DNA of 64,000 nt from Symsagittifera roscoffensis (Eukaryota; Xenacoelomorpha; Acoela; Convolutidae), in the NCBI RefSeq assembly GCF_963678635.1, contig NC_087069.1, positions 28,808,776-28,872,775 on the forward strand, read 5' to 3'. Of the stretch, positions 41,717 to 52,027 are shown piece after piece (positions within the stretch are counted from its first letter, which is position 1; every line of letters starts with the position of its first letter). The notes beneath the pieces were generated by a model that worked only from the letters and a program-made list of their open reading frames with translations, did not search any database and was not told where the DNA came from. The translations under genes and the position numbers were made by a program.

Positions 41717-43027
41717 TGGTTGCCATCCCATAAACATTTCCGGTCGAGTATATTAGAAATTACAGACCCGTCTGAAATGGATATTGCTGAACAGAAGCTC
41801 ATTTACTTGTCCCAGGGTGAGACATTCCCTAGTGAGCTTAAACTATTAAGATCCGGTAAAGTCATCACGAAGAATAGTCGGATCGCCAAGTATTCGCCGT
41901 TCATTGGACCAGCTGGCATCCTTCGCTCGACTGGGCGCATCAGCCGCTTGGTTAATTCCGATTTCGATAGCAAGCATCCGATTATACTTGATGCACGTCA
42001 CGCGGTTGTTCGGTTATTGGTTCAGCACTTGCACGATAGGAATTTCCATCAAGGCTTGGATTACATGCGTGCGGTGGTTAATTTGAATTACGTTGAGTTA
42101 AATTTGCGATGGTTGCTGCGAAATATCCAAAATACTTGCGTTGTGTGCCGAAAACGCAAAGCGCAAACCGTAACTCATATGATGGCTGATCTGCCCATTG
42201 AAAGGCTGGGTTACAAGCAACCTCCTTTCTCTAACACAGGTGTCGACTACTTTGGGCCGTTCCTAGTTCCAATCCGGAGAAGTACGGAAAAGAGGTGGGG
42301 TTTTTTGTTCACCTGTCTCACCACTAGAGCGGTGCATACTGAAGTGGTCCCCTCGCTCGACACAAGCTCTTGTGTGATGGGCGTAGAGAGGTTTATTGCA
42401 CGTCGCGGTACTCCGACTACCATCATGTCCGACAACGGAACGAACTTTGTTGGCGCTCAGAAAGAGCTCTTAGCTTGCGTTGAGAGTTGGAACAAGCTCG
42501 CACCCGCTGTTTTTGTTCAGAAAGGGATAAAGTGGAAATTCAATCCACCCAGCGCACCGCACCATGGTGGGTCCTGGGAGCGATTAGTTCGGAGTGTTAA
42601 GCGCGTCTTGTATGACATCCTAGGCAACAGGAGAGTAACTGAGGAGGTTCTAAGAACCACGCTGTGCCTTGTTGAGCAATCAGTCAACGCTAGACCGATA
42701 ACAGCCGTTAGTTCCGATCCGCTAGATTTAGAGGCGTTGACCCCGAATCATTTTGTCCTTGGTCAACATGCAGCGAGTTTTCCGTCGCTAAGTTTCGAAG
42801 AAAACTTCGACCATAAGAAGCGGTTCGTCAGAGCGCAATCATACGCTAACGCAATATGGACACGATGGATGCGGGAATACGTTCCTTCCCTCAATAGGAG
42901 GGCAAAGTGGCACAACCAGTCAGACGTTAAGTTGAAAGCCGGCGACTTGGTTTGGGTCATAGAGCCTGACACTCGCACGTATCCTATGACTGCACTATGG
43001 CAAGGACGGATGTGCGAGATCCGCTGA
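41717..43027 (+). CDS. int: BEL/Pao integrase
   Basis: Continues the RT frame past a single TGA (next codons TGG TTG CCA). The zinc domain is visible as HAVVRLLVQHLHDRNFH with CVVC. The core has GVDYFGPFLVP (Asp), IMSDNGTNFVGAQ (Asp) and HGGSWERLVRSVKRVL (Glu), a complete DDE set. The C-terminal Pao domain (DUF5641-like) shows LKAGDLVWVIEPDT and LWQGRM. The frame stops at 43,025; the last part of the domain (RPTVKLTPVLPCLGLEDV) is in the next frame, so a one-base change near 43,015 removes it. Confidence 0.9.
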   Translation, partial: WLPSHKHFRSSILEITDPSEMDIAEQKLIYLSQGETFPSELKLLRSGKVITKNSRIAKYSPFIGPAGILRSTGRISRLVNSDFDSKHPIILDARHAVVRLLVQHLHDRNFHQGLDYMRAVVNLNYVELNLRWLLRNIQNTCVVCRKRKAQTVTHMMADLPIERLGYKQPPFSNTGVDYFGPFLVPIRRSTEKRWGFLFTCLTTRAVHTEVVPSLDTSSCVMGVERFIARRGTPTTIMSDNGTNFVGAQKELLACVESWNKLAPAVFVQKGIKWKFNPPSAPHHGGSWERLVRSVKRVLYDILGNRRVTEEVLRTTLCLVEQSVNARPITAVSSDPLDLEALTPNHFVLGQHAASFPSLSFEENFDHKKRFVRAQSYANAIWTRWMREYVPSLNRRAKWHNQSDVKLKAGDLVWVIEPDTRTYPMTALWQGRMCEIR

Positions 43028-43105
43028 CATAAAATTCGTTACGAGCGAACTGACCCGCCCGACCGTTAAGCTCACTCCCGTTCTTCCTTGTTTAGGGTTG
43101 GAGGA

Positions 43106-43595
43106 TGTTGCAGCGCAAATATAATACAATAGTACAAATGCATATAAACGTAAATGTGCGAGAGTATAAATGCATATAAATGTAAATGCATATAGTGACA
43201 GTAGCCAAGCGTATACATGGTGCTTCCCGGCGGGTTCGGCGCCGGTTCGAATCCCGATTAGGTCATTTCCTTTCTAGCACTCGAATATGCACCGAACTTG
43301 TTGGGATGCTCCGTAACCAGATTCGACCCCCCCAAAACCGATTTTAACCGTCTTTTCGCTCTAATTTGGTTCAGCCTTGATTAAGGCTGACCTTTAAAAA
43401 GAGCAATTTGTCTCAAGGACAAATACTGGCCATTTTTGCAGCTTGCTTTGAGTTATGCAGTTTTTTGTGCCCGATGTTACCGATAACAATAGAAAAGCTT
43501 GTTAAAAATATCGTTATTTTCCCGATAAAATACGCGTTAAAATTCAAGTTTTTGAAAACAGATTTTATCACGAAGTGTGGAGATTGACGCGCACA
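43106..43595 (+). repeat. 3' LTR of the BEL/Pao element
   Basis: Preceded by a purine-rich tract (gggttggagga). Same TG...CA ends as the 5' LTR, including the A-box-like (43,202-43,211) and B-box (43,244-43,254) sequences. ATAAC follows at 43,596. Confidence 0.95.
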
Positions 43596-43600
43596 ATAAC

Positions 43601-45120
43601 AGTTTCTTTTCCCTCTCTGATATTTTTGTACATTATTTGCCTTCAGCACTGGTACATTGACATTCTACGTTTTTTCTTTTTTATGTTCTTTTTTTTCTTT
43701 TTTGCACAACCTAATTCCAGTTCACATTCTTTTTCATCCAGTCTTTGATTGAATCTCAATTATTCCTGTCCTGCTACGTTTCCCGCCTCCTCTTGATTCT
43801 TCTCTAACTCTATCGTTGTCGTCTGCTTCTACATAATTTGACTTGTTTCCCCCGTTTGTGTTTTCCAGTTTGCTCGACTATTTTTCTGCTCATCTTGCTC
43901 GCGGTCACTCCTGTTGCATTCATTCTTCTCAATTCTCTCCTTGACAACTACTATAATTTTCACTATCCCAATTTGTTGTTACAAACACAACTATGAAACA
44001 TGTTTATTCTCTTAGATAATGCTTTGTTCTCTTTCAGCAAGCCAATTTTATTCTAGACTGTCAAGGTCAAATGACGATGGTCACAGCTAAAATATCAATG
44101 ATGAAAATTAAACCATTCAACTGTTAACAGGAACATTTTGATACCATTGATTCGATGGTTCGAAAGTATCAAAAAAAATCATTATTTGTACAGAACTCCT
44201 AATATCTGAAAAAAAAACAATTATCGTCCAGATTCATCGCTACATAATATTGGTAAACTGATAAAAAAACTAGTGCAAGACCGGGAATTAGTTTGTTTCA
44301 GAAAAAACTGCGCCTCACTGAGAAACATATGAGACATTTTTAATTTAAACGTATAATCTTTTTTGTCTAGATTGTGCTGAATGAAAAAATATATATATAA
44401 ATAAGATCTGCAGAAAGAAATGCATTAACCTAACCCTAATTAAGAACTGGGTTTTTTACCTCTGTCTGAGGGAGGTCTTCTTCACGAATGAGCAACGGTA
44501 ACGAAAAGTGAAAAGTGGAGAAGTGAACATAGCTTTGCGATTTTTGTGAAAACGTATTCAAATAAAAAACTTTCGTAATAATAGCTCTTTCATCATCAAA
44601 TAACAAATCACCAATCCCCCATTCCACCCCTTACAATTCATTTAAACTTCACGTGTCAATTATTTGTTCTCGTGAATTTTAAATACAATCGTTGAAACTT
44701 TTCTTCATTGAAAGTAAGTTCAAAAGTAGGTCTCGATTGGTTACATTTTCGCATGGGTTGAAAAGTAGAGTCTTTCAACGGTCTTTATACTATGCAAAAT
44801 GCACTGTTCCACATAAGGATGGAAAAAAAATTCTAAATTTTTTTCTTTTCATGAAAGTTACGAGCTATAACATCCGGCACCACGATGTCCCTAAACCAGT
44901 TATTGTACTGAAAATTTCCAGAATTCCTTTTTTGCTTTTCGAAACTTCTTCTTTGTTGTTTCAGTTGCTCTTTTTTGATTCTATAAATCCGACTCTGCTG
45001 CTTACTGTTGAGATTGAATTTCTAACACAGCCAACTCCTGGGACAATCATCGTCGTCATGATCGTGACCTTCAAAAACATTTTTTTTTCAATTTTTTTGA
45101 CACCGTCAAATAATAATGAT
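43601..45120. other. Intergenic DNA, no gene supported
   Basis: Continues the unoccupied target site of the BEL element: T-rich, then mixed. The 164-codon plus-strand frame at 44,692-45,186 is Phe/Leu/Ile-rich without motifs and is probably chance. Confidence 0.4.
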
Positions 45121-45559
45121 GTTCTTCTCCGGTATGGGATGTCAACCGACAGACTCTTAGTTACAAAAATAATTGTAATAAAATAAGAATTGGTAGAACA
45201 AAGAATGTTGAGATATCTGTATCTTTCACCAGATAAAGAGAGAGTGATTTTCATTCATCATAAAACATTAACATGGAGGACAATTACCGGCCTTGACATA
45301 ATAACATCAATTCACTCAGACTAACGCTATGACCTCTATCATCAATTCAATACACAATGCGTTACGTTACATAGTGGGAGGCAAACCCGCCGTACCACAC
45401 TTCCCACCTTCAAAAATTTCTGACCAACAGAAATTATAATAAAACAAACTGAGTTAATGTAGTTGTTTAAAGTTTTAGTTTTAGCTAGGCATCCTAATTG
45501 TGAGGCTGCATTTTATTCTTTTAAAGACTTTCATTGTTCTTCTTGGTGACGGCGACAAA

Positions 45560-46449
45560 GACAACTCTGAAGGCGACACCAGAACCGTCAGCCCGCCCGA
45601 AAAGCCTGGCGTTGATGCTTCCGAAACTTGTTTGACCGCATGACGTATGGGACTGCCATAAAATTGTGCCTGTCTTTTACTGCGACCTGAGGTTCTCGAG
45701 GAGGAAGACTCGTTCCCATCTTGATCTGCTGAGCCTCAGGAGTTATCTTCTGCGTTGAGTCCGTCCTCTTGGTAGGACTGGTTTCGGGGTCTGTTTAACT
45801 ACCGTCAAGGGGCAGGTCTGTGATGTGACGTTCGACTCTGTCACCTGGTCGCCTTCTGAGGAAACGGGCTGTAATCTGGCTGCGTCCGATACTACTTCCG
45901 CGCCCGGTTGTATCGTTACCCTCCTGGTCGTACCAGACCTCATATCGATTTTGACTGAGATAGGAATGGCTTTCGAAGATGAAGGTTGGTCGACCGGTGA
46001 TGATATCGCCACCGGAGGATTGATGAAGCCTCCTGAGCTGGAGGACGACTTTGTTAAGTCCACCAGCAGAGTTGCCGCCATGGGAGTTGGAATTGGACTG
46101 CTGGATCTAATTTCACTGGGAGCGATCGGAATTTTCCTTGTAGAGGACCCGTCGGGACTGCCAGTCTAGTTGTTGCTGCCAATTGTTTCTGTTGCGCTTT
46201 TGCTTTCGGGATCAGAAATTCGTCCGATGATGACGAAGAAGAGAATTTTCTTTGTCTCTTCAATCTTTTTCCCAAAAGTGGTTTGCTGTGTCCCTGACGA
46301 CGTGAAACTTGTGGATTTTTAAGCCTTAACGAAATATCACTTTGCCTAACTACTTTTCCAGCTGCCGTAATAAAAGTAGGAGGAGTAATTCTGATAATTT
46401 TATCCCAGTAACGTTTAAAAAACTGTTTACCTGATTTATAATTAGCCAC
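45560..46449 (-). pseudogene. C-terminal tail (gypsy element 3)
   Basis: From the right: a GPY/F-like piece (IRITPPTFITAAGKVVRQSD, near 46,325-46,395) and a basic Ser-rich region (KRLKRQRKFSSSSSSDEFL). Next come a Pro/Ser/Val-rich frame (45,743-46,081) and, after a frame change, GRSKRQAQFYGSPIRHAVKQ (near 45,620-45,680), the motif shared with elements 1 and 2. Confidence 0.65.
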
Positions 46450-46482
46450 TTTCCTGAATACTTCGGTTGAGTTCGGATTAGA

Positions 46483-47474
46483 TCAAAGCAATGACTCTAA
46501 TTTACATTTGGCGCTAGCTGTTGGCGAATCTATAGCCTCCTGTCGGAATCTCAGAGTCTCAGTTGTTAGGCTATTTCTGAGGGAGGCCGCTAGGAGCTGG
46601 TTTTTCTCTGTTATGGTACGGAGAGTTCGGCGACGTTCTTCGTCTGACAGTTTCTTTTTCCAGATCATCTACTCATTCGCCGATTTTGCTAGCCGTTCCA
46701 GAGATTTGTAGTAGGGTGTATTTGCAATCTGGGTGGTTTCCATCTTGAATTTGGGTGATACGTCTCTGTATTGGTGGCGATTCTTAACAACCTTGACGCG
46801 AGGCCTGCAGTCACGCACCTCTCTTTTGTCCTCACCTGTCAAAAGGTCTCTTTCCAAACTCTGTTCGTAGAAAAAAACTTTACATTTAAGATTATTGGTC
46901 GCTAACGACCACTCAGAATCTGGTTTCATGCCAAAACGTAATTCAAACGGAGATATTTTAGCAACCCAATTCTTCGTTATCCGTATATCTTCGATAATCA
47001 TCTTAAGAGCTGTATGATTATCCGGTGGTTTTTCTTCCAACTGTAAAGTACCCAATTTTCTTTTAATCGTCTGAATGGTGCGCTCTACCAGAGCACATCT
47101 TTGGTGATCTCCGACCGAGCAAAAAATGTGATTAATGCCTTTTGATTTGCAGTACTGATCTAGGAACTTATTTTTAAAACCTGAATATTGATCCATCCTG
47201 ATCGCTTTAGGAATACTATTGGTACAAATTTAATTCTCCAAGAACTTTAGAATTTTGTTGGCTCCAGTCGTTTAAGTAAGCATTGCAGAAGGATATTTGG
47301 AGAAACGGTCGAGAAACGGCCTAATATACACTTGGTTACCTACACCAGCTGATAGTGGGCCCGCATAATCTAACTGAAGTTCCTCGTTGGGGGAATTTAA
47401 GAGAGGCAGAGACTTGTACATTTTACAAGGACTCATTGATTTTTAGTTCTCACCAAATTTTGTGCTTTCTCTCA
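46483..47474 (-). pseudogene. int: Integrase core (gypsy element 3)
   Basis: First Asp in LQLDYAGPLSAG (near 47,370-47,335), followed by LDRFSKYPSAML. Second Asp in MDQYSGFKNKFLDQYCKSKG (47,196 leftwards; family DHGSGF). Glu in RCALVERTIQTIKRKLG. A stop splits the core near 47,285 and another lies near 47,230. KISPFELRFGMKPDS follows, as in element 2. The C-terminal stretch 46,483-46,668 (EERRRTLRTITEKNQLLAAS) is helical and charged. Confidence 0.8.
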
Positions 47475-48293
47475 GTTTTTGCAGAGGTTGACAATATCTC
47501 TGTGGATCCTCGGCCACCACAAATGCTGGGCACTGTCCACAATCGCCTCTTGGCCTAAGTTCGAGCGATGCAAACACGATAGATCTAATCGTTGAAGGCA
47601 ACTCGGAATTGCGATCGTTTCGTCGATGATTATGCAGCCGTCGTAGTCCCTGTTCCTTATCGCCAATTTCATCAGTCTGAGAGTTGCATCCTCGTCTGAC
47701 AGTTCGCTGAGAGTTTCGGCGTCTAGAATTCCCACCAGGACCGGGAGTGATTTTTTGTCCTTGGCGACAATTCTTTGCCCAATTGAAACTCGGTTCACCT
47801 GATTTATTGGTCGTTGAGTTTTGATCATCCTCTGTTTTCGGAAGTTCGCGATTATGGTAGCATTTTTGACTTTCCGGCGGTCGGTTGCTTCCTCTGACAA
47901 CAGTCTTCTCGGTCTCTTCGCTTGCTCTCTGCGAACCGGTCTTGAGCGACCGAAGGGGACTCTGCCGATGGCTGCGAATTCCTTCACCAACCTTCGGAAA
48001 CTTTCCTCCATAACGGGATCATCCATAACTCTTGACATATCTAAAATTGAAAACCTTTTGCGACTCGGTGAACCACTGGTGACCGGATTCAATTTACAAA
48101 ATGGCAGAGACGATACAGATAGATACAGGAGGAGACTGGGTTTTGTTACAGGAAGTGATAGAATGGTTGATAACTTGCCGGAGCGATAAATACGATATCT
48201 GGGATCTGATTGGTCGCTGATTAAGAATGAATTATCTGCGCCTTCTCGCGAAGGATGTACTTTGTATAGTTTTCTTGATTCTAATTGGTTCAA
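47472..48293 (-). pseudogene. int: Linker and integrase zinc domain (gypsy element 3)
   Basis: The 273-codon frame ends in the H2C2 domain (CLHRSNLGQEAI ... HLWWPRIHRDIVNLCKN). The second zinc cysteine pair is destroyed because the frame stops (TGA at 47,474-47,472) where the next Cys is expected. Upstream is an Arg/Lys-rich linker (RSRPVRREQAKRPRRLLSEE) absent from typical gypsy polyproteins, preceded by the in-frame 75-bp repeats. Confidence 0.75.
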
Positions 48294-48485
48294 TTACGTG
48301 CATAAATTAGTCACACCCTCTCGCGGCGAGCGTTGCTGATAACGATTACTCGATTATGATTGGTCCAATTCTGTGCATAAATTAACTGCGCCCTCTCGCG
48401 GCAAGCGTCCGCAAAAGCGTATACTCGATTGTGCTTGGTTGAAGTTTGTGAATAAATTAACGCCGCCCTCTTGCGGTGTAGGTTT
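48212..48485 (-). repeat. Four tandem 75-bp units in the gypsy linker
   Basis: The core 'ccctctcgcgg' (plus strand) occurs at 48,241 (ccttctcgcg), 48,316, 48,391 and 48,466 (ccctcttgcgg), spaced exactly 75 bp apart. Each core is accompanied about 25-30 bp away by 'ATTGG.' and 'tgcataaatta'. On the element's sense strand this encodes 25-residue repeats around P.REG.VNL......Q, with stops in two units. The sense core CCGCGAGAGGGCGCAG resembles the CTCF binding consensus. Confidence 0.8.
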
Positions 48486-48751
48486 GCAATTAATCTCCTT
48501 TTGTAAATAATTAAAAATACTGGCTAAAACTCTGACGCTCTCCTGTGGGTATATAGAAGTACTAGCATCGTTGGTCTGAAGATACCTATCTATATACAGA
48601 ATGTTGTTTGTACAAAAGATGCTTTTTTGGTACAATCTTATCAAAATTTGGATTCGGTGCATAATTGCACTCATTGTTGTAAAACTTTTCGACTGTTGAG
48701 CACGCGGAAAAGAAGTTTTTGATAGATTTTACCACGAAATTATCATCAAAA

Positions 48752-49167
48752 CTAGACGGTTGGGGGGCTTCGAATTTGTGGTTGGGTGGCAAGTAATCGA
48801 CTATAACCTAACTTTGTTCCGGCAATATGTGTGACTTTAAAATCAAAAAGTAATAGTCTGTCTGCACACGTGGTCAGTCGAAACTGATAGGATTTGTTGC
48901 CTTTATTCGACTGGAAGGCAGATATGATAGCTTTGTGGTCGGTTAATACTTCAAATCTGTTCCCCAATGAATAGTTTCTGAAATAGTTTCTGAGATAGTT
49001 TTGCATGAACAAACTATTGCAAGTAATTCTAACTCATTGGTACTGTATTTCTTTTCCTGTATAATCAAGAATCTAGAGGCGAACGATATTGGTACCCAGG
49101 AGCCATCTGGTAATTCTTGTTCCATAGCTGCACCTAGGTTGCTGTGGATGGCATCACATTTCACCAT
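48752..49167 (-). pseudogene. pol: RNase H (gypsy element 3)
   Basis: PISFASRFLIIQEKKYSTNELELLAIV and FEVLTDHKAIISAF, then FRLTTCADRLLLFDFKVTHI. The middle contains a local 12-bp-type duplication (NYLRNYFRNY, tctgaaatagtttctgagatagttt in pieces near 48,975-49,005) and a frame change. Confidence 0.8.
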
Positions 49168-49209
49168 GGTTTTCCTCGTCTGGTCGGAGTGGTAAATTTT
49201 CGTTATGTT

Positions 49210-50419
49210 TGAGATTAAGTTTTTTTTTCAAACGCCTTTTTTTGCTCCGTCCACCATACAAATTTTTGTTTATTGCTCATTTTTAACAAAATTCTGAACT
49301 GCTTGCTCGGTCAGAATGCGAAGATTTGGTAAGAATTTTTGAAGGTGGTTAAGAGCTCTCATGAAAGAACGTAATTGTTTTATTGTTAGGGGAGGTTTAA
49401 GTTTTAAAACTGGTTGGACTTTTGAGAACTTTGGCTGATATCCATTTTTGCAAAGGTCGAAACATAGCCACGTTATTCTATTTACAGAGAACTTGCTCTT
49501 TGATAGTTTCAGGGCAAAACCTTCCTTGTCAAGTTTAAAAACACGTTTTCGACAATCTTGTTGTAGTTTTCTATAGAAATTTTCGAGACAATTAAAATAT
49601 CATCTAAGAAACAGAATATTTTTATGATACTTTGGAGGGTATTTTCCATTGCCTTTTGAAATTCTGTAGGTATATCTGTCAGACCGTAAAATCTTGTTTT
49701 AAAACGACAAGTGCCTGTTGGTTCTCCACAAACGATACTAACACTGCAGTGAATGCTGACTAAGTAAAAATTGGCGAAAAGCGTTTTTAAATTGAGATAT
49801 GTAAAACATTTTCCCCCGGGGTATCTGCATTGATAATTTGGGCGGCTACGACCAGTTCTTCCAGAAAGTTGAGCATTTAATATTAGTTTTTGAATATCTG
49901 AGCTGAGCGTTCATTAGTTTTGCGTCCATTGCTAGTTTTATGGAACCATCCTTCTTAGCTGTAATAACCGCAGGTGCTACAAAATGATCGCTGGTGCATT
50001 GATTCAACTTGACGATGTTTCTTTCTTTGATAGGTTTCCTGAGTTCGGTGCCTTCTTTTTGTCTTGGTGTGTTTTGGTACTCTCCGACCTTTCTCTTGGA
50101 TGGGAACTAAAGGGTCCTTAAAAACCGAATGCACTCACTGGTTTTTCGATCTGCCCTGTCTAGTGAAAATATCTTTAAATTTGATCATAAAGTAGTTACG
50201 CCAATTAACGGAATCGGTGGATGGAAACAAGATTTCACTGATGGGGGTTGGTCTTGTTTGGGTGGTTTGTACTCCCAAAAAACTTTGAAGGTCGAGATCT
50301 GATAAACATGTGGTGCGATTTTCAGAAACCAGAAAAATTGCTGAATTTATCTGCCAACCAAAAAAAGAGACATCTGCTATTAAAGTACTGAATTCCTGTT
50401 CTTCTGTTATGACCGACAT
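49210..50419 (-). pseudogene. pol: Reverse transcriptase (gypsy element 3)
   Basis: No long frame survives, but in translation the motifs are in order: NYFMIKFKDIFTRQG (start of RT region, ~50,190), APAVITAKKDGSIKLAMDAK (~49,970-49,910), TRFYGLTDIPTEFQKAMENT (~49,700-49,640) and FCFLDDILIVSK (FLDD near 49,600). The catalytic pair is intact, the frame is not. Confidence 0.7.
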
Positions 50420-50567
50420 AGTGGGTATCGATTGGCATTTCCGAAGTTGATAGTATTTTGACGTTAGCGCCCGATTTGACCAGAATATCTGCGGTTTTCT
50501 TGTTAATGGAGAATGCCGGGCTACCTGTGTCTATGGTAGCTTTAAGAAATGTTTTGTTGACTCTCAT
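50322..50567 (-). pseudogene. pro: Aspartic protease (gypsy element 3)
   Basis: ATIDTGSPAFSINKKTADIL contains the intact D-T-G active site, unlike element 1 (D-S-A). The distal half is shifted into the frame at 50,135-50,419 (SVITEEQEFSTLIADVSFFG). Confidence 0.75.
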
Positions 50568-50680
50568 TGTAACCTGTATACATCTGGTTTTCCCCGAAGT
50601 AGTTTTGATGACTTCTAGTTTTTTGACTGAAAATTCTCTTTTTTGCCATTGGTTGGTCTTTACGACCGTTGGTGATATGT

Positions 50681-51565
50681 TCAGTGCTGAGTAAACCGGC
50701 GGATTGTCCGAGGTGGTGAAATCGCATTCTCTTCGTCTGTGATTTCAGAGTCATCATCTACAATTCCAACCTTGTTCCTCGAATCGCAGCACCTGGCGAA
50801 GTGGCCCTTCTTGTTACAGTTCTTGCGTGTAACGTTTTTTGCTGGACATGAAAATTTGTGATTAGGGGAAATCTTTCCCGCAGAAATAGCATGGTTTGCT
50901 ATCTCTTTGTTGGGCATTGGTTGGTCGGTTGTTGAGTTTTCCTATTGAGTTTTGTGCTCGGTTAATTCTATACTGAAGGTTGTTCTTTCGCTGAATTGAT
51001 AGGGTTGGTTTTTGTTTTGATTTAAATGAATTCGAGTGGTTATGACCAAAGTTAGTGTTCGAACTAGGTGGTCCCTATAGACCCATCTGTTTTTGCAATG
51101 TGGATGCAGTGACATAACTTTTTTCTAGTAGAAAAGTTGATTTAAGCATTTCTTCTGGAGAATTACCTGTTCTGTTGCAAAGATCACGTTGGATGTCTTT
51201 GAATTTGATCTTGGCGATGAAAATGTCAAGAACAAACTCATTTTCTTTTTCGTTTGCCCAATTGGCTTGATCATTGCAATGTCTATGTGAGCGTGGCTTT
51301 GAAAGAAACTTTTCTTACCTTCTGTCCACAGGGAAAAGAATAACCGTGATTTGATCCTTTCATTAGGTTCGTAGAAGAATACGTTAGGGCCGATTTTTGG
51401 TCCCTTTTGTCTTCTTTCGTCGTTGATTTCGATTGTTTTGCAGATTTCAGTTTGATCTCTCGCGATGCGGTTAGCTTCTTCAGTATGGGTTTCAGTTTCT
51501 CCTTTTCTTTCTATTCAAGGACGTATATTGTCGAATACTTCAGCTGGATCGCTTAGTGAGATCAT
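50681..51565 (-). pseudogene. gag: Gag with degenerate zinc knuckle (gypsy element 3)
   Basis: A plausible start ATG is at 51,565-51,563 (MISLSDPAEVFDNI). The capsid-like part includes NERIKSRLFFSLWTEGKKSF and IQRDLCNRTGNSPEEMLKST, alignable to the gag of element 1. The knuckle in 50,681-50,917 reads R-KN-C-NKKG-H-FARC-C, a CX2CX4HX4C motif whose first Cys is Arg (a one-base change from TGC to CGC). Confidence 0.7.
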
Positions 51566-51918
51566 GGTGTTGCAATGTTCTCTAAAATTTACGGCTAGAA
51601 AACATTGTCCGATCCACGACTCGCATGTGAAAAAAAGGTTCTGTTGTTGGCTTACGTCAGAATGCTGCTACCCTTGTAAGATCATTTATGGGATGTCAGC
51701 CGACAGACTCGCCATATGGGATGTTAATCGACAAACACTTAGTTACAAAAGTAATTGATATCAAATGATCTTTTTGCCCTCCCTAAACGTCTCATTTTTT
51801 CGTTTAAAGAATTTAACATTTTTTACGTTGCCGAAACTGCCACTTTTCAACGTTTCTAATGCTTTTCTCAAAAGTGTTGAAGTGTCAAGAAAAAACAGAG
51901 CTGAGGAAACGCTGAACA

Positions 51919-52027
51919 ATGCAAGTTAACCGTTTAAAACGCTCCACTTTGTATTATCTACTTTTTCTTTTAGCTTATTCAACTTATTCAAAAAATGTTA
52001 ACTGCCAGAAAAAAATTATCCAAAATG
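51919..52027 (+). CDS. Candidate first exon with signal peptide
   Basis: MQVNRLKRSTLYYLLFLLAY is a good secretory signal, followed by NVNCQKKIIQNG. A donor-like ATG|GTGAGA at 52,027 fits splicing. The end, Cys then KIIQNG, faintly resembles the activation-peptide junction of trypsin-type zymogens (R/K-I-[IV]-x-G), but this is a guess; the following exons were not found in the next 2 kb. The protease pieces at 59-60 kb are on the opposite strand. Confidence 0.3.

Larger units (their letters stand above)
32942..43595 (+). mobile_element. BEL/Pao LTR retrotransposon, nearly complete
   Basis: LTRs of 489/490 bp begin TGTTGCAGCG and end GACGCGCACA. They are flanked by the 5-bp duplication ATAAC (32,937-32,941 and 43,596-43,600), the target size typical of BEL/Pao. 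Inside are a primer-binding site, a long leader, Gag, zinc knuckles, aspartic protease, RT with YMDD, RNase H and integrase with DDE, the Pao order. LTRs differ by about 8 substitutions and one indel. A 1,707-bp internal tandem duplication and several frame changes make this copy defective. No envelope gene is present. Confidence 0.95.
45130..51765 (-). mobile_element. Ty3/gypsy element 3, minus strand, degraded
   Basis: Reading leftwards: Gag (51.5 kb), knuckle, protease, RT with FLDD, RNase H, a long linker, integrase and tail (45.7 kb). Short similar sequences at the two ends (gggatgtcaaccgacagact...cttagttacaaaa in pieces, near 45,137-45,178 and 51,718-51,762) may be LTR remnants, but only about 50 bp match. 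Stops and frameshifts occur in every domain. Same lineage as element 1. Confidence 0.8.

Noticed and set aside
44692-45186. 164-codon plus-strand gene
   Set aside because: Hydrophobic, low-complexity composition, no motif, and overlap with the putative end of gypsy element 3.
45825-46169. 114-codon plus-strand frame
   Set aside because: It is the antisense shadow of the gypsy element 3 tail on the minus strand.
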